DNA from: an uncultured Succinivibrionaceae bacterium
Lineage (GTDB): Bacteria > Pseudomonadota > Gammaproteobacteria > Enterobacterales > Succinivibrionaceae
Length of the DNA stretch: 54,882 nt
Assembly: GCA_900539665.1 (NCBI GenBank)
Contig: UQCV01000008.1
Coordinates: 1 to 54,882, forward strand
Direction: 5' to 3'
A program made the position numbers and the translations under genes. The notes under the pieces were generated by a model. That model was not told the DNA's origin. It searched no databases and worked only from the letters and a program-made list of their open reading frames with translations. Positions 43,479 through 52,663 of this stretch are shown here, one piece after another. Within the stretch, counting starts at the first letter, position 1; every line of letters starts with the position of its first letter.

Positions 43479-43949
43479 GTGAGTTTCAATATGACCTTTA
43501 TTGTGCAGATCATAGTGTTTTTGATTTTTGTCGCTATCTGCATGAAGTATATCTGGCCGCCGCTAATGAATGCCATTTCAGAACGTCAAAACGAAATTTC
43601 TGAAAGTATTAATTCTGCTAAGCAGGCGTCTCAGGAACTTGAGTTGGCTAAGATCAATGCTTCAAAGATTGTAAGCGAAGCCAAAGGTCAAGCACAGACT
43701 ATTATTGATTCTGCAAATAAGCGTAAGTCAATTATTATTGATGAAGCGGCAGAAGAAGCCAAGAGCGAAAAAGTTCGTATTATCAAATCTGCGGAAGCAG
43801 AAATTGAAGCTGAGCGTAATCGCACTATGGAAGAACTGCGTCGTCAGATTTCAGTGTTGGCTGTATCTGGGGCTCAGAAGATTATTGAAAGCAAGCTTGA
43901 AGATCCAAGTGATAAGACCTTGATTGACAAAGCTTTGAATAATCTTTAA
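43479..43949 (+). CDS. atpF: F0F1 ATP synthase subunit b
   Basis: The 156-residue peripheral stalk subunit (E. coli 156) has an N-terminal membrane helix (FIVQIIVFLIFVAICMKYIW) and then a long charged coiled coil rich in Ala, Glu and Lys. The GTG start at 43479 is supported by AAGGAG seven bases upstream. An ATG at 43491 is the alternative. Confidence 0.96.
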   Translation: MSFNMTFIVQIIVFLIFVAICMKYIWPPLMNAISERQNEISESINSAKQASQELELAKINASKIVSEAKGQAQTIIDSANKRKSIIIDEAAEEAKSEKVRIIKSAEAEIEAERNRTMEELRRQISVLAVSGAQKIIESKLEDPSDKTLIDKALNNL

Positions 43950-43960
43950 GGATTGTATAT

Positions 43961-44491
43961 ATGTCAGACAGTACCACTATTGCTCGACCATATGCAGAAG
44001 CTGCATATGATTATGCAAGCGAACATGGCAAAGTAGAAGATTGGAGAAAGTTTCTTCAAGCTCTGGCTTTAACCATTGAAAATTCGCATATTGTTCAGAC
44101 TGCTGAAGTACAATCCATGAAAGAATCTTGCGATTTTATCACCAAAATTCTAAGTGGTATGTGTGATAAAAACCAAGAAAATTTCGTTAAACTTCTTATT
44201 GAAAATGCACGCTTAAAGTTTGCCACTGATATTTTTAATCAATATCAGTATATTGCCGACCAAAAACAAAGAAGATTTAAGGCTGAAGTAGTTTCTGCTT
44301 CAACTCTTGATTCTGCTCAGTTAGCCAAACTAAAGCAAAAATTAGAAGCTAAGTACAACGGCACAGTCGAACTCCAATGCAGTGTCGAACCGGCCTTGAT
44401 TGGTGGCTTAATCATCAAAGTTGGCGATGAAGTGTTAGACGCAAGCATTCGTACGAGATTGAGTAAGTTATCTCAGTCTCTGCAGTCATAA
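43961..44491 (+). CDS. atpH: F0F1 ATP synthase subunit delta
   Basis: The 176-residue stalk subunit (E. coli 177) links b to the top of F1. It starts TTIARPYAEAAYDYASEHGK and ends with the family pattern LIGGLIIKVGDEVLDASIRTRLSKL. It follows atpF after 11 bases. Confidence 0.97.
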   Translation: MSDSTTIARPYAEAAYDYASEHGKVEDWRKFLQALALTIENSHIVQTAEVQSMKESCDFITKILSGMCDKNQENFVKLLIENARLKFATDIFNQYQYIADQKQRRFKAEVVSASTLDSAQLAKLKQKLEAKYNGTVELQCSVEPALIGGLIIKVGDEVLDASIRTRLSKLSQSLQS

Positions 44492-44506
44492 ACAAGGATA
44501 ATAAGT

Positions 44507-46048
44507 ATGCAACTGAATTCTACAGAAATTGCTGAACTTATAAAAAAGAGAATCGAGCAATTCGAAGTTGTGACCGAATCAAAGGACGAAGGTACTATTG
44601 TTTCTGTATCTGATGGTATTATTCGTATCCACGGTTTAAGTGGGGTTATGCAAGGGGAAATGATTGAACTTCCCGGCAATAGATTTGGTCTTGCTTTGAA
44701 TCTTGAAAGAGATTCTGTTGGTGCCATCGTTATGGGCCCTTATGCTGATATCACAGAAGGGCAAAAAGCTAGATGCACTGGTAAGATTTTACAGGTACCG
44801 GTAGGGAATGGCCTTTTAGGTCGTGTAGTAGATACCCTCGGGCGTCCAATTGATGGTAAAGGCCCTGTTGAAAATGATGGCTTTTCACCTGTTGAAGTAA
44901 TTGCTCCAGGGGTTATTGCAAGAAAATCAGTTTCTCAGCCTATTCAAACTGGTTATAAGTCTGTTGATGCCATGATCCCAATTGGTCGTGGTCAGCGTGA
45001 ACTTATTATCGGTGACCGTCAGGTAGGTAAAACCGCTTTGGCTATCGACACCATCATTAACCAAAAGAAGAATGGGGTTAAATGTATTTACGTTGCTATC
45101 GGGCAGAAAGCTTCTACTGTAGCAAACGTTGTACGTAGCTTGCAGGAACATGATGCTTTAGATAATACTATTGTAGTTGTTGCTACTGCATCTGATACCG
45201 CAGCTTTACAGTACCTCGCTCCATATGCAGGTTGTGCAATGGGTGAATACTTCCGTGACCATGGTGAAGATGCTTTGATCGTTTATGACGATTTGTCTAA
45301 GCACGCTGTAGCATACCGCCAGATTTCCTTACTTCTTCGTCGTCCACCTGGGCGTGAAGCTTATCCAGGCGATGTATTCTACCTTCATTCTCGTTTGCTC
45401 GAAAGAGCTGCGCGCGTTAACGCAGAATACATCGAAAAGATCACTAATGGAAAGGTGAAGGGGCGTACTGGTTCTTTAACTGCATTGCCAATTATTGAAA
45501 CCCAGGCTGGTGACGTATCAGCATTCGTTCCAACTAACGTAATTTCCATTACTGACGGTCAGATTTTCTTGACTACCCAAATGTTTAATTCTGGTATTCG
45601 CCCAGCTGTTGACCCTGGTATTTCCGTATCTCGTGTTGGTGGGGCTGCTCAGACTAAACTTATCAAGAAGCTTTCAGGTGGTATTCGTACAGCCTTGGCT
45701 CAGTACCGTGAGCTTGCTGCCTTCTCTCAGTTCTCATCTGATTTGGATGAATCAACTAGAAAGCAGCTTAATCATGGTGAAAAAGTAACAGAACTCATGA
45801 AGCAGAATCAGTTTGCGCCATTAACTGTGGCAGAACAGGCTGTATTGCTTTTTGCAGCTGAACGTGGCTTTATCGAAGATGTTGAATTAGCAAAAATCCG
45901 TGATTACGAAAATGCGTTAATTGCTTTTGCTAATACTGAATATGCTAGCGACATGCAAGCAATTCAGGAAAAACCTGATTATAACGATGAAGTAATCGAA
46001 AAATTAACCACTATTTTGACTAAGTTTAAAGAAACTCAGTCTTACTAG
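44507..46048 (+). CDS. atpA: F0F1 ATP synthase subunit alpha
   Basis: The 513-residue non-catalytic nucleotide-binding subunit is the same length as E. coli. It starts MQLNSTEIAELIKKRIEQFE. Walker A is GDRQVGKTALAID, and the arginine finger lies in SVSRVGGAAQTK. It is collinear with the family along its length, with no anomaly. Confidence 0.98.
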   Translation: MQLNSTEIAELIKKRIEQFEVVTESKDEGTIVSVSDGIIRIHGLSGVMQGEMIELPGNRFGLALNLERDSVGAIVMGPYADITEGQKARCTGKILQVPVGNGLLGRVVDTLGRPIDGKGPVENDGFSPVEVIAPGVIARKSVSQPIQTGYKSVDAMIPIGRGQRELIIGDRQVGKTALAIDTIINQKKNGVKCIYVAIGQKASTVANVVRSLQEHDALDNTIVVVATASDTAALQYLAPYAGCAMGEYFRDHGEDALIVYDDLSKHAVAYRQISLLLRRPPGREAYPGDVFYLHSRLLERAARVNAEYIEKITNGKVKGRTGSLTALPIIETQAGDVSAFVPTNVISITDGQIFLTTQMFNSGIRPAVDPGISVSRVGGAAQTKLIKKLSGGIRTALAQYRELAAFSQFSSDLDESTRKQLNHGEKVTELMKQNQFAPLTVAEQAVLLFAAERGFIEDVELAKIRDYENALIAFANTEYASDMQAIQEKPDYNDEVIEKLTTILTKFKETQSY

Positions 46049-46070
46049 TGCATAATCGGGAGGAGTAGCA

Positions 46071-46937
46071 ATGGCAGGTGCGAAGGAAATACGAACCAAG
46101 ATTGCCAGTGTGAAAAGCACACAGAAGATTACCAGCGCCATGCAAATGGTTGCTGCTTCTAAGATGCGCCGCGCTCAAGAACGCATGGCGGCAAGCAGAC
46201 CTTATGCTAATGCTATGCGTCATATGATAAGCCATATTGCACTAGGGCATTTGGAGTACAAACATCCTTATACTCAAGTAAGAGATGTTAAGAATGTCGG
46301 ATATATTATCGTATCCTCCGATCGTGGTCTTTGTGGTGGTTTAAATATAAATTTATTTAAGCAGGTGCTTAAGCAAATCTGCGAAGACCAAAAGAACGGT
46401 ATTGGTAGTGCTGTTGCCTTGTTAGGTAATAAAGCTTGTGCCTTCTTTAGTCATCGTGCAATAAAGACTTTGGCTCATTCTTCTGGGATGGGGGATGAAC
46501 CGAAGATTGAAGATTTGATTGGTTCAGTTCGACTTATGCTAAAGGCGTTTGATAAAGGTGAAATTGACAAAATTTGTTTGGTTTACAACAAGTTTGTTAA
46601 TTCCATGGTGCAAACTCCTGTAATAGAACAGTTGTTACCGTTACCACGGGATACAGCTAATCAAGCAGATAAGGACTATTATTGGGATTACTTGTACGAA
46701 CCCGATGCTAAGTCCATATTGGACCAGGTGTTTAAGCGATACATTGAATCTCTGGTTTATCAAGGAGTGGTGGAAAATCTGGCTTCAGAACTAGCTGCAA
46801 GAATGGTAGCCATGAAAGCCGCAACTGAAAACGCTGATGAGTTGGTAAAAGATCTGCAGATTGTTTACAACAAGGCTCGTCAAGCAGGGATTACACAGGA
46901 ACTTACCGAAATCGTTTCGGGAGCTGCTGCGGTATAA
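46071..46937 (+). CDS. atpG: F0F1 ATP synthase subunit gamma
   Basis: The 288-residue central shaft (E. coli 287) has paired terminal helices: AGAKEIRTKIASVKSTQKIT with AMQMVAASKMRRAQERM, and the C-terminal LASELAARMVAMKAATENA with TQELTEIVSGAAAV. The Rossmann-like middle reads IIVSSDRGLCGGLNIN. Confidence 0.98.
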   Translation: MAGAKEIRTKIASVKSTQKITSAMQMVAASKMRRAQERMAASRPYANAMRHMISHIALGHLEYKHPYTQVRDVKNVGYIIVSSDRGLCGGLNINLFKQVLKQICEDQKNGIGSAVALLGNKACAFFSHRAIKTLAHSSGMGDEPKIEDLIGSVRLMLKAFDKGEIDKICLVYNKFVNSMVQTPVIEQLLPLPRDTANQADKDYYWDYLYEPDAKSILDQVFKRYIESLVYQGVVENLASELAARMVAMKAATENADELVKDLQIVYNKARQAGITQELTEIVSGAAAV

Positions 46938-46960
46938 ATTAATTATTTTAGAGGTACACA

Positions 46961-48367
46961 ATGGGTACAGTAACAGATACTGCAAAAGGTATTGTGGTTC
47001 AGGTTATCGGTGCTGTGGTTGACGTCGCATTTCCACATAATGCCGTTCCTGCTGTATACAATGCACTTGAAATCGTAAGTGAAGGTCCGGTTAAAGGGCT
47101 TGTTCTTGAAGTGCAGCAACAGATTGGTGGTGGTGTTGTTCGTTGCATTACTATGGGCACATCAGAAGGTTTGGCTCGTGGGGCTGAAGCAATTAATACT
47201 GGCAATGCCATTACGGTACCAGTTGGCGCTGAAACTCTCGGTCGTATCATGAACGTATTGGGCGAACCAGTTGACGAACAAGGTCCAATTAACGAGAAGG
47301 AAAAGTGGGGAATTCACCGTGCTGCTCCTACTTATGAAGAACAGTCTAATACTACTGAATTATTAGAAACTGGTATTAAAGTTATCGACCTTATCTGCCC
47401 ATTTGCTAAAGGTGGTAAAGTTGGTTTGTTTGGTGGTGCTGGTGTTGGTAAGACCGTTAATATGATGGAACTTATTAATAACATCGCTAAGGCTCACTCT
47501 GGTTTATCAGTATTTACCGGGGTAGGTGAACGAACCCGTGAAGGTAACGACTTCTACTATGAAATGAAGGAATCCAATGTTCTTGATAAGGTTTCCATGA
47601 TTTACGGGCAGATGAATGAACCACCTGGGAACAGATTGCGTGTAGCGCTTACTGGTCTTACTGTGGCTGAAAAGTTCCGTGATGAAGGTAGGGACGTTCT
47701 TCTCTTTATCGATAACATTTACCGTTATACCCTCGCAGGTACTGAAGTATCAGCCCTTCTTGGTCGTATGCCATCAGCTGTAGGTTATCAGCCTACCTTG
47801 GCTGAAGAAATGGGGGCGTTACAAGAACGTATTACTTCAACTAAGAATGGTTCTATTACTTCCGTACAGGCTGTATACGTGCCAGCTGACGACTTAACTG
47901 ACCCAAGCCCAGCAACAACCTTTGCGCACTTGGATGCTACCGTGGTGTTATCACGTAACATTGCGGCGTTAGGTATTTATCCTGCAGTTGACCCACTTGA
48001 TTCAACTTCAAGACAGCTTGATCCATTAGTTGTTGGTAAAGAACATTACGAAACTGCTCGTGGTGTTCAGACTATCTTACAACGTTACAAAGAACTTAAA
48101 GACATTATGGCTATTCTCGGTCAGGACGAACTTTCAGAACAGGATCAGCTTACTGTTGCTCGTGCTCGTAAGATTGAAAAGTTCTTGTCTCAGCCGTTTA
48201 ATGTGGCTGAAGTCTTTACAGGCCGTCAAGGTAAGTATGTATCTTTGAAGGATACCATTAGAGGGTTTAAGGGGATTATCGAAGGTGAATTCGATTCAAT
48301 CCCTGAAGCAGCTTTCTACATGGCAGGCTCTATTGATGACGTTTTAGAAAACGCCAAGTCAATGTAA
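46961..48367 (+). CDS. atpD: F0F1 ATP synthase subunit beta
   Basis: The catalytic subunit is 468 residues (E. coli 460). Walker A is FGGAGVGKTVNMMEL. The catalytic Glu lies in GVGERTREGNDFYYEMKES, and Walker B in VLLFIDNIYRYTLAGTEVSA. The rotor-contact loop is DDLTDPSPATTFAHLDA. Confidence 0.99.
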   Translation: MGTVTDTAKGIVVQVIGAVVDVAFPHNAVPAVYNALEIVSEGPVKGLVLEVQQQIGGGVVRCITMGTSEGLARGAEAINTGNAITVPVGAETLGRIMNVLGEPVDEQGPINEKEKWGIHRAAPTYEEQSNTTELLETGIKVIDLICPFAKGGKVGLFGGAGVGKTVNMMELINNIAKAHSGLSVFTGVGERTREGNDFYYEMKESNVLDKVSMIYGQMNEPPGNRLRVALTGLTVAEKFRDEGRDVLLFIDNIYRYTLAGTEVSALLGRMPSAVGYQPTLAEEMGALQERITSTKNGSITSVQAVYVPADDLTDPSPATTFAHLDATVVLSRNIAALGIYPAVDPLDSTSRQLDPLVVGKEHYETARGVQTILQRYKELKDIMAILGQDELSEQDQLTVARARKIEKFLSQPFNVAEVFTGRQGKYVSLKDTIRGFKGIIEGEFDSIPEAAFYMAGSIDDVLENAKSM

Positions 48368-48387
48368 TGGTAAGTTGAGGACTTTTT

Positions 48388-48846
48388 ATGGCTGAAGAAA
48401 CTCAGAATAAGAAAGAAGCGGACAAGAACATTTTGCATTTACGTATTGTAAGTGCAGAAAAATGCCTCTATTCAGACAATGTCCAGGCCATAAATGTTAC
48501 TGGTGCAGATGGGGAACTAGGGATTCGTCCTGGTCATACAGCACTCTTGTCAACTATACCAGCTGGTAACGCTTCTTATGTTGATATGAATGGGGAACGA
48601 AAGTTTGTTCACATTGCCGGGGGAATATTAGAAGTTCAACCGCACAGTGTGACTATTTTGGCTGACACTGCACTGCGTGGTGAAGAAATTGATGAATCTA
48701 AAGCTCTTGAAGCTAAGCGTGAAGCAGAAGAAAAACTTGCTCATGCTAGTGCGGATCAAGACTACTCTCAAGCTCTTTCCGAATTGTCACGTGCATTATC
48801 TCAGTTGAAGGCGGTAGAACTTTCGAGAAAAATTCGTTCACGTTAG
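48388..48846 (+). CDS. atpC: F0F1 ATP synthase subunit epsilon
   Basis: The 152-residue subunit (E. coli 139) has a beta-sandwich domain (LHLRIVSAEKCLYSDNVQAI, GELGIRPGHTALLSTI) and a C-terminal helical hairpin that can inhibit ATP hydrolysis. The extra length is a charged N-terminal tail of about 13 residues. AGGA lies six bases before the ATG. It is the last gene of the atp operon, followed by a strong terminator. Confidence 0.96.
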   Translation: MAEETQNKKEADKNILHLRIVSAEKCLYSDNVQAINVTGADGELGIRPGHTALLSTIPAGNASYVDMNGERKFVHIAGGILEVQPHSVTILADTALRGEEIDESKALEAKREAEEKLAHASADQDYSQALSELSRALSQLKAVELSRKIRSR

Positions 48847-48890
48847 GCCGAAGTAAAACTGACAAGGTAACAACTTTCTTAAATATGTTT

Positions 48891-48920
48891 AAAAAAAAGC
48901 TCCTCCGGGAGCTTTTTTTT
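48891..48920 (+). terminator. Terminator of the atp operon
   Basis: AAGCTCC and GGGAGCTT form a stem flanked by eight A and eight T, about 45 bases after the atpC stop. It should work in both directions. Confidence 0.93.
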
Positions 48921-48938
48921 CTAAAATCTCCAATAAGA

Positions 48939-49172
48939 CTCCTTCCTCTTTAGGTGGGAGGTGAATTGGTTTTTTTTGCTCTTACCTCTTTTGAGCTTAA
49001 ATATATGATAATATACTAAGAAAAAGTAATGTAGTGGACTTAGAAGTCCTATACAGTAGAGGTGAAGTGGACACACCTGTAAGAATAAGGATAGCATAGC
49101 TATCAAACTTCTTTAGAATTACTCTAATGAGTAATTACGAAGCTCCCACCTCTTTAGGTGGTGAGTAGTTCA
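48939..49172 (+). mobile_element. Miniature IS200/IS605-like element (no transposase)
   Basis: The right part (49025-49172) reads like the 3' end of IS605-family tnpB elements: a chain of small hairpins, then AATTACGAAGCTCCCACCTC and TTTAGGTGGTGAGTAGTTCAC. In full elements this region also makes the TnpB guide (omega) RNA. The left part repeats the terminal hairpin block: CTCCTTCCTCTTTAGGTGGG at 48939-48958 against CTCCCACCTCTTTAGGTGGT at 49143-49162. An AT-rich promoter-like stretch (ATATATGATAATATAC, 49000-49015) lies between. There is no room for tnpA or tnpB, so this is probably an internally deleted derivative mobilised in trans. The end positions are approximate. Confidence 0.65.
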
Positions 49173-49206
49173 CTGCCAACTAGAAGTGGTTAGTAGACAA
49201 TATAAT

Positions 49207-49230
49207 GAGTTTTAGTGAGCGCAAAAACTC
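49207..49230 (+). promoter_or_regulatory. Hairpin in the glmU leader
   Basis: GAGTTTT and AAAACTC pair around a 10-base loop, immediately after a TATAAT at 49201-49206 that could be the -10 of glmUS. The purpose is unknown. Confidence 0.35.
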
Positions 49231-49314
49231 ATGAATTTAAGAGCCTCAAATTATATTTTGGGGATGGCGGTAAAGCTCTTTTTAATAAGCTTAAGTAGTA
49301 TTTTAGGTGAATTT

Positions 49315-50682
49315 ATGTCTGTTGAAGTGATTATTTTGGCTGCCGGTAAAGGTTCTCGTATGCATACACATCTTCCAAAAGTGTTGCACAAAATTGGCGG
49401 TCAGCCACTTCTTGGTCATGTAATCGCTAACGCAAAGCAATTGAATCCTGCAGCTATCCATATCGTTTATGGTTACGGTGGGGCGGAAGTAAGAACTCAA
49501 ATTGGTGAAAACTATCATTGGGTTGAACAAAAAGAACAGCTTGGCACAGGTCATGCGGTGTTACAAGCTCTTCCGGCATGTGCGGATCAAAATACAGTGG
49601 TAGTATTGCTTGGTGACATGCCTTTAATTACCCCACAAAAACTTACTGAACTTGTAGCACAAGTAGAAGCAACTCATGGCGTGGGGGTTATGACAGCTTG
49701 CGTGGATAATCCTTTTGGTTTAGGCCGTATTAAAAGAGATCCTGAAGGTTTGGTTGAAGCTATCGTGGAAGAAAAAGATTGTAGCGCCGCTGAAAAACTT
49801 ATTAAGGAAATTAATACCGGCGTTATAGCTGCATCTGGAGCAGTGTTGAAACAGTTATTAGCAGAAGTTACTAATGATAACGCTCAGCATGAATACTACC
49901 TGACTGATATAATTGCTTTAGGGCGTAAACATAATTTAAAGGTGTCTGCGCTCATCAACCCATGTGTTGAAGAATGTTTAGGGATCAATGATAAAGTTCA
50001 GCTCGCTCAAGCTGAACGTATTTACCAGCGTCGAGTGATCAAGTCTTATATGCAAGCGGGCCTTATTGTGGCTGATCCGGAACGCTTAGATATTCGTGGA
50101 GAACTTACTTTTGGTAGCAATACCTTCGTGGATATCAATGTAATCATTGAAGGTAATGTTAAGCTTGGTCACAACGTTGTTGTTGGGGCGGGGTCAGTTC
50201 TAAAAAATTGTGTTATTGATGATGACTCTGTTATTAGCCCTTATACTGTAATTGAAGATTCTGATATTGGGCGTGGGGCTACACTTGGTCCATTTGCACG
50301 TTTTAGACCTGGTTGTACCTTAAAAGAAAATGTTCATGTAGGTAACTTTGTTGAAGTTAAGAAGTCAACTTTAGCAGCCGGTACTAAAGCGGGGCATTTA
50401 TCTTACCTCGGTGATAGCGATATTGGGACTAATGTAAATATCGGCGCCGGGACCATTACTTGTAATTATGATGGGGCCAATAAGTGGAAAACCATTATTG
50501 GTGATGATGTATTTGTAGGGTCTGATACTCAATTAGTTGCTCCAGTTGAAGTAGGAGCAGGAGCCACTATAGGTGCAGGGACTACGGTAACTAAGAATGT
50601 TGCTCCAAATACTCTCGTTATTACTCGAGCAAAATTACGAGAAATTGAAGGTTGGAAACGTCCGCAGAAAATTAAAAAATAA
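49315..50682 (+). CDS. glmU: Bifunctional UDP-GlcNAc pyrophosphorylase / glucosamine-1-phosphate acetyltransferase
   Basis: The 455-residue enzyme (E. coli 456) makes UDP-GlcNAc for peptidoglycan and LPS. The N-terminal uridyltransferase has VIILAAGKGSRMHTHLPKVL and LGTGHAVLQA. The C-terminal left-handed beta-helix has hexapeptide repeats and GNFVEVKKSTLAAGTKAGHL. I chose the ATG at 49315 (MSVEVIILAAG, with AGGTGA upstream); an ATG 84 bases earlier adds a non-homologous stretch overlapping the leader. It forms an operon with glmS. Confidence 0.96.
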   Translation: MSVEVIILAAGKGSRMHTHLPKVLHKIGGQPLLGHVIANAKQLNPAAIHIVYGYGGAEVRTQIGENYHWVEQKEQLGTGHAVLQALPACADQNTVVVLLGDMPLITPQKLTELVAQVEATHGVGVMTACVDNPFGLGRIKRDPEGLVEAIVEEKDCSAAEKLIKEINTGVIAASGAVLKQLLAEVTNDNAQHEYYLTDIIALGRKHNLKVSALINPCVEECLGINDKVQLAQAERIYQRRVIKSYMQAGLIVADPERLDIRGELTFGSNTFVDINVIIEGNVKLGHNVVVGAGSVLKNCVIDDDSVISPYTVIEDSDIGRGATLGPFARFRPGCTLKENVHVGNFVEVKKSTLAAGTKAGHLSYLGDSDIGTNVNIGAGTITCNYDGANKWKTIIGDDVFVGSDTQLVAPVEVGAGATIGAGTTVTKNVAPNTLVITRAKLREIEGWKRPQKIKK

Positions 50683-50708
50683 GCGGTAGACTGAAAGAGG
50701 AAAATAAT

Positions 50709-52547
50709 ATGTGCGGAATTGTGGGGGCTGTTGCTCAAAGAGACGTATCTGGCATTCTTTTAGAAGGATTAAGACGCCTTGAATACCGTGGTTACGATTC
50801 AGCAGGGATTGCGGTCGTAAATGCTAACCATGAACTAAAGAGAATCAGAAGCCTTGGCAAAGTTAAAGAATTAGTGGCTAAGGTTGAACAAGATAGTATC
50901 CCTGGTGGTTTAGGTATTGCTCATACTAGATGGGCTACTCATGGAAAACCTTCTGTAAATAACGCTCACCCCCATGTTTCTGGTTCGGTTGCGCTCGTAC
51001 ATAACGGCATTATTGAAAATTACAGCGACATTAAAACCAAACTTATTGCCAAAGGGTTTAAGTTTGAGTCAGAAACAGATACAGAAGCTTTAGTTCATTT
51101 AATTGCTTTTAATAAACGTACAACTCCAAATTTATTAGCTGCCGTACAAAAGACAGTTAAAGAAATTCGTGGGGCTTACGGTACTGTAATCATTGATTCG
51201 CAAGAACCAAATCATTTAATTGCGGCTAGAAGTGGAAGCCCAATTGTTATTGGCCTTGGAATTGGGGAAAATTTTGTAGCTTCCGATCCATCAGCTCTAC
51301 TGCCTGTAACAAGAAGATTCATCTTTTTACAAGAAGGCGATATTGCTGATATTACTAGATTTTCAATTACCATTTATGATCAAAATGGCCATGTGGTTGA
51401 ACGCCCAGTTACAGAATCAGAATTATTAAATGATGATAACATCAAAGGCAATTATCGCCACTTTATGCAAAAAGAAATCTATGAACAAGGTACAGCCATT
51501 TGCAATACTCTTGAAAACAGATTAACTGACAACAAGATTTGTGCGGAAGCTTTTGGGGCGGAAGCGCCTGCTATCTTTAAGCAAGTAGAAAACATTAGAA
51601 TTATTGCCTGTGGAACTTCTTATCACGCTGGGTTAATAGCGCGTCAATGGTTTGAAGAATATCTAGGCATTTCAACCCAAGTTGAAATTGCGTCTGAATT
51701 TAGATACCGTAAGAGCGTCAAAGCACCAAATACATTATTTGTAACTTTGTCTCAGTCTGGTGAAACCGCTGATACTTTGGCGGCTTTACGACTAGCTAAA
51801 GAACAAGGGTATATGAGCTCACTTGCCATTTGTAATGTCCCTGATTCATCTTTGGTTAGAGAATCTGAACTCGTATTTTTAACTAGAGCAGGACGTGAAA
51901 TAGGTGTGGCTTCAACTAAAGCTTTTACGACTCAATTGATAGCCTTGTTGTTATTAATGGGAGCTATTGGCAACATTAAGGGGATTTTAACAGCTGAAGC
52001 GGAACAACATTTAATTAAATCAATTAAATCTGTTAGTGGTTCCATCAATGAAGTGTTGAAATTAGACGCTTCGATTGAAAAATTGTCGCTTGAATTCGTT
52101 AATCGCCATAACAGTTTGTTCTTAGGTCGTGGCAGTTTATTCCCTGTGGCATTGGAAGGTGCTTTAAAGCTTAAGGAAATTAGTTATATTCATGCTGAAG
52201 GTTATGCTGCTGGTGAATTAAAGCATGGCCCATTAGCATTAATTGATTCTGATATGCCTGTAATAGTTGTAGCGCCAAAGAACGATTTGTTTGAAAAGCT
52301 AAAATCAAACATTGAAGAAGTTGCAGCTCGCGGTGGTATTCTTTATGTCTTTAAGGGGCGTGATATTGATTTTGGGGATAATGATTCAGCTAATATTAGA
52401 TGCATCGATGTACCGGAAGTTGATGATTTAATTGCGCCAATTGTTTATACCGTGCCTTTGCAGTTATTAGCGTACCATGTAGCTATCATAAAAGGGACTG
52501 ATGTGGATCAACCACGAAACCTCGCAAAATCTGTGACGGTTGAGTAA
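50709..52547 (+). CDS. glmS: Glutamine--fructose-6-phosphate aminotransferase
   Basis: The 612-residue enzyme (E. coli 609) commits fructose-6-phosphate to amino-sugar synthesis. The glutaminase domain starts at MCGIVGAVAQRDV with Cys as the N-terminal nucleophile after Met removal, and has THTRWATHG-like AHTRWATHGKPS. Two SIS domains follow (ACGTSYHAGLIARQWFEE, TLSQSGETADTLAAL), then the C-terminal tail AKSVTVE. It lies 26 bases after glmU. I see no glmS ribozyme in the gap. Confidence 0.98.
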   Translation: MCGIVGAVAQRDVSGILLEGLRRLEYRGYDSAGIAVVNANHELKRIRSLGKVKELVAKVEQDSIPGGLGIAHTRWATHGKPSVNNAHPHVSGSVALVHNGIIENYSDIKTKLIAKGFKFESETDTEALVHLIAFNKRTTPNLLAAVQKTVKEIRGAYGTVIIDSQEPNHLIAARSGSPIVIGLGIGENFVASDPSALLPVTRRFIFLQEGDIADITRFSITIYDQNGHVVERPVTESELLNDDNIKGNYRHFMQKEIYEQGTAICNTLENRLTDNKICAEAFGAEAPAIFKQVENIRIIACGTSYHAGLIARQWFEEYLGISTQVEIASEFRYRKSVKAPNTLFVTLSQSGETADTLAALRLAKEQGYMSSLAICNVPDSSLVRESELVFLTRAGREIGVASTKAFTTQLIALLLLMGAIGNIKGILTAEAEQHLIKSIKSVSGSINEVLKLDASIEKLSLEFVNRHNSLFLGRGSLFPVALEGALKLKEISYIHAEGYAAGELKHGPLALIDSDMPVIVVAPKNDLFEKLKSNIEEVAARGGILYVFKGRDIDFGDNDSANIRCIDVPEVDDLIAPIVYTVPLQLLAYHVAIIKGTDVDQPRNLAKSVTVE

Positions 52548-52593
52548 TCCATAATTCAAGACGTAATACCAAAGGTATTCGTTATAGAATTAA

Positions 52594-52635
52594 ATAGTGC
52601 CAGTTCTCTTAAAGCGAGGGAGCTGGCTATTTGTT
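52594..52635 (+). terminator. Candidate terminator after glmS
   Basis: ATAGTGCCAGTTCTCT and AGGGAGCTGGCTAT form a long stem with two mismatches, followed by a poor T-tract (TTGTT). Confidence 0.5.
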
Positions 52636-52663
52636 AATAAGATTGATGATTAAGGAATAGAAG

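Noticed and set aside
50683..50708. glmS ribozyme upstream of glmS
   Set aside because: The gap is only 26 bases, and the ribozyme is found in Gram-positive lineages.
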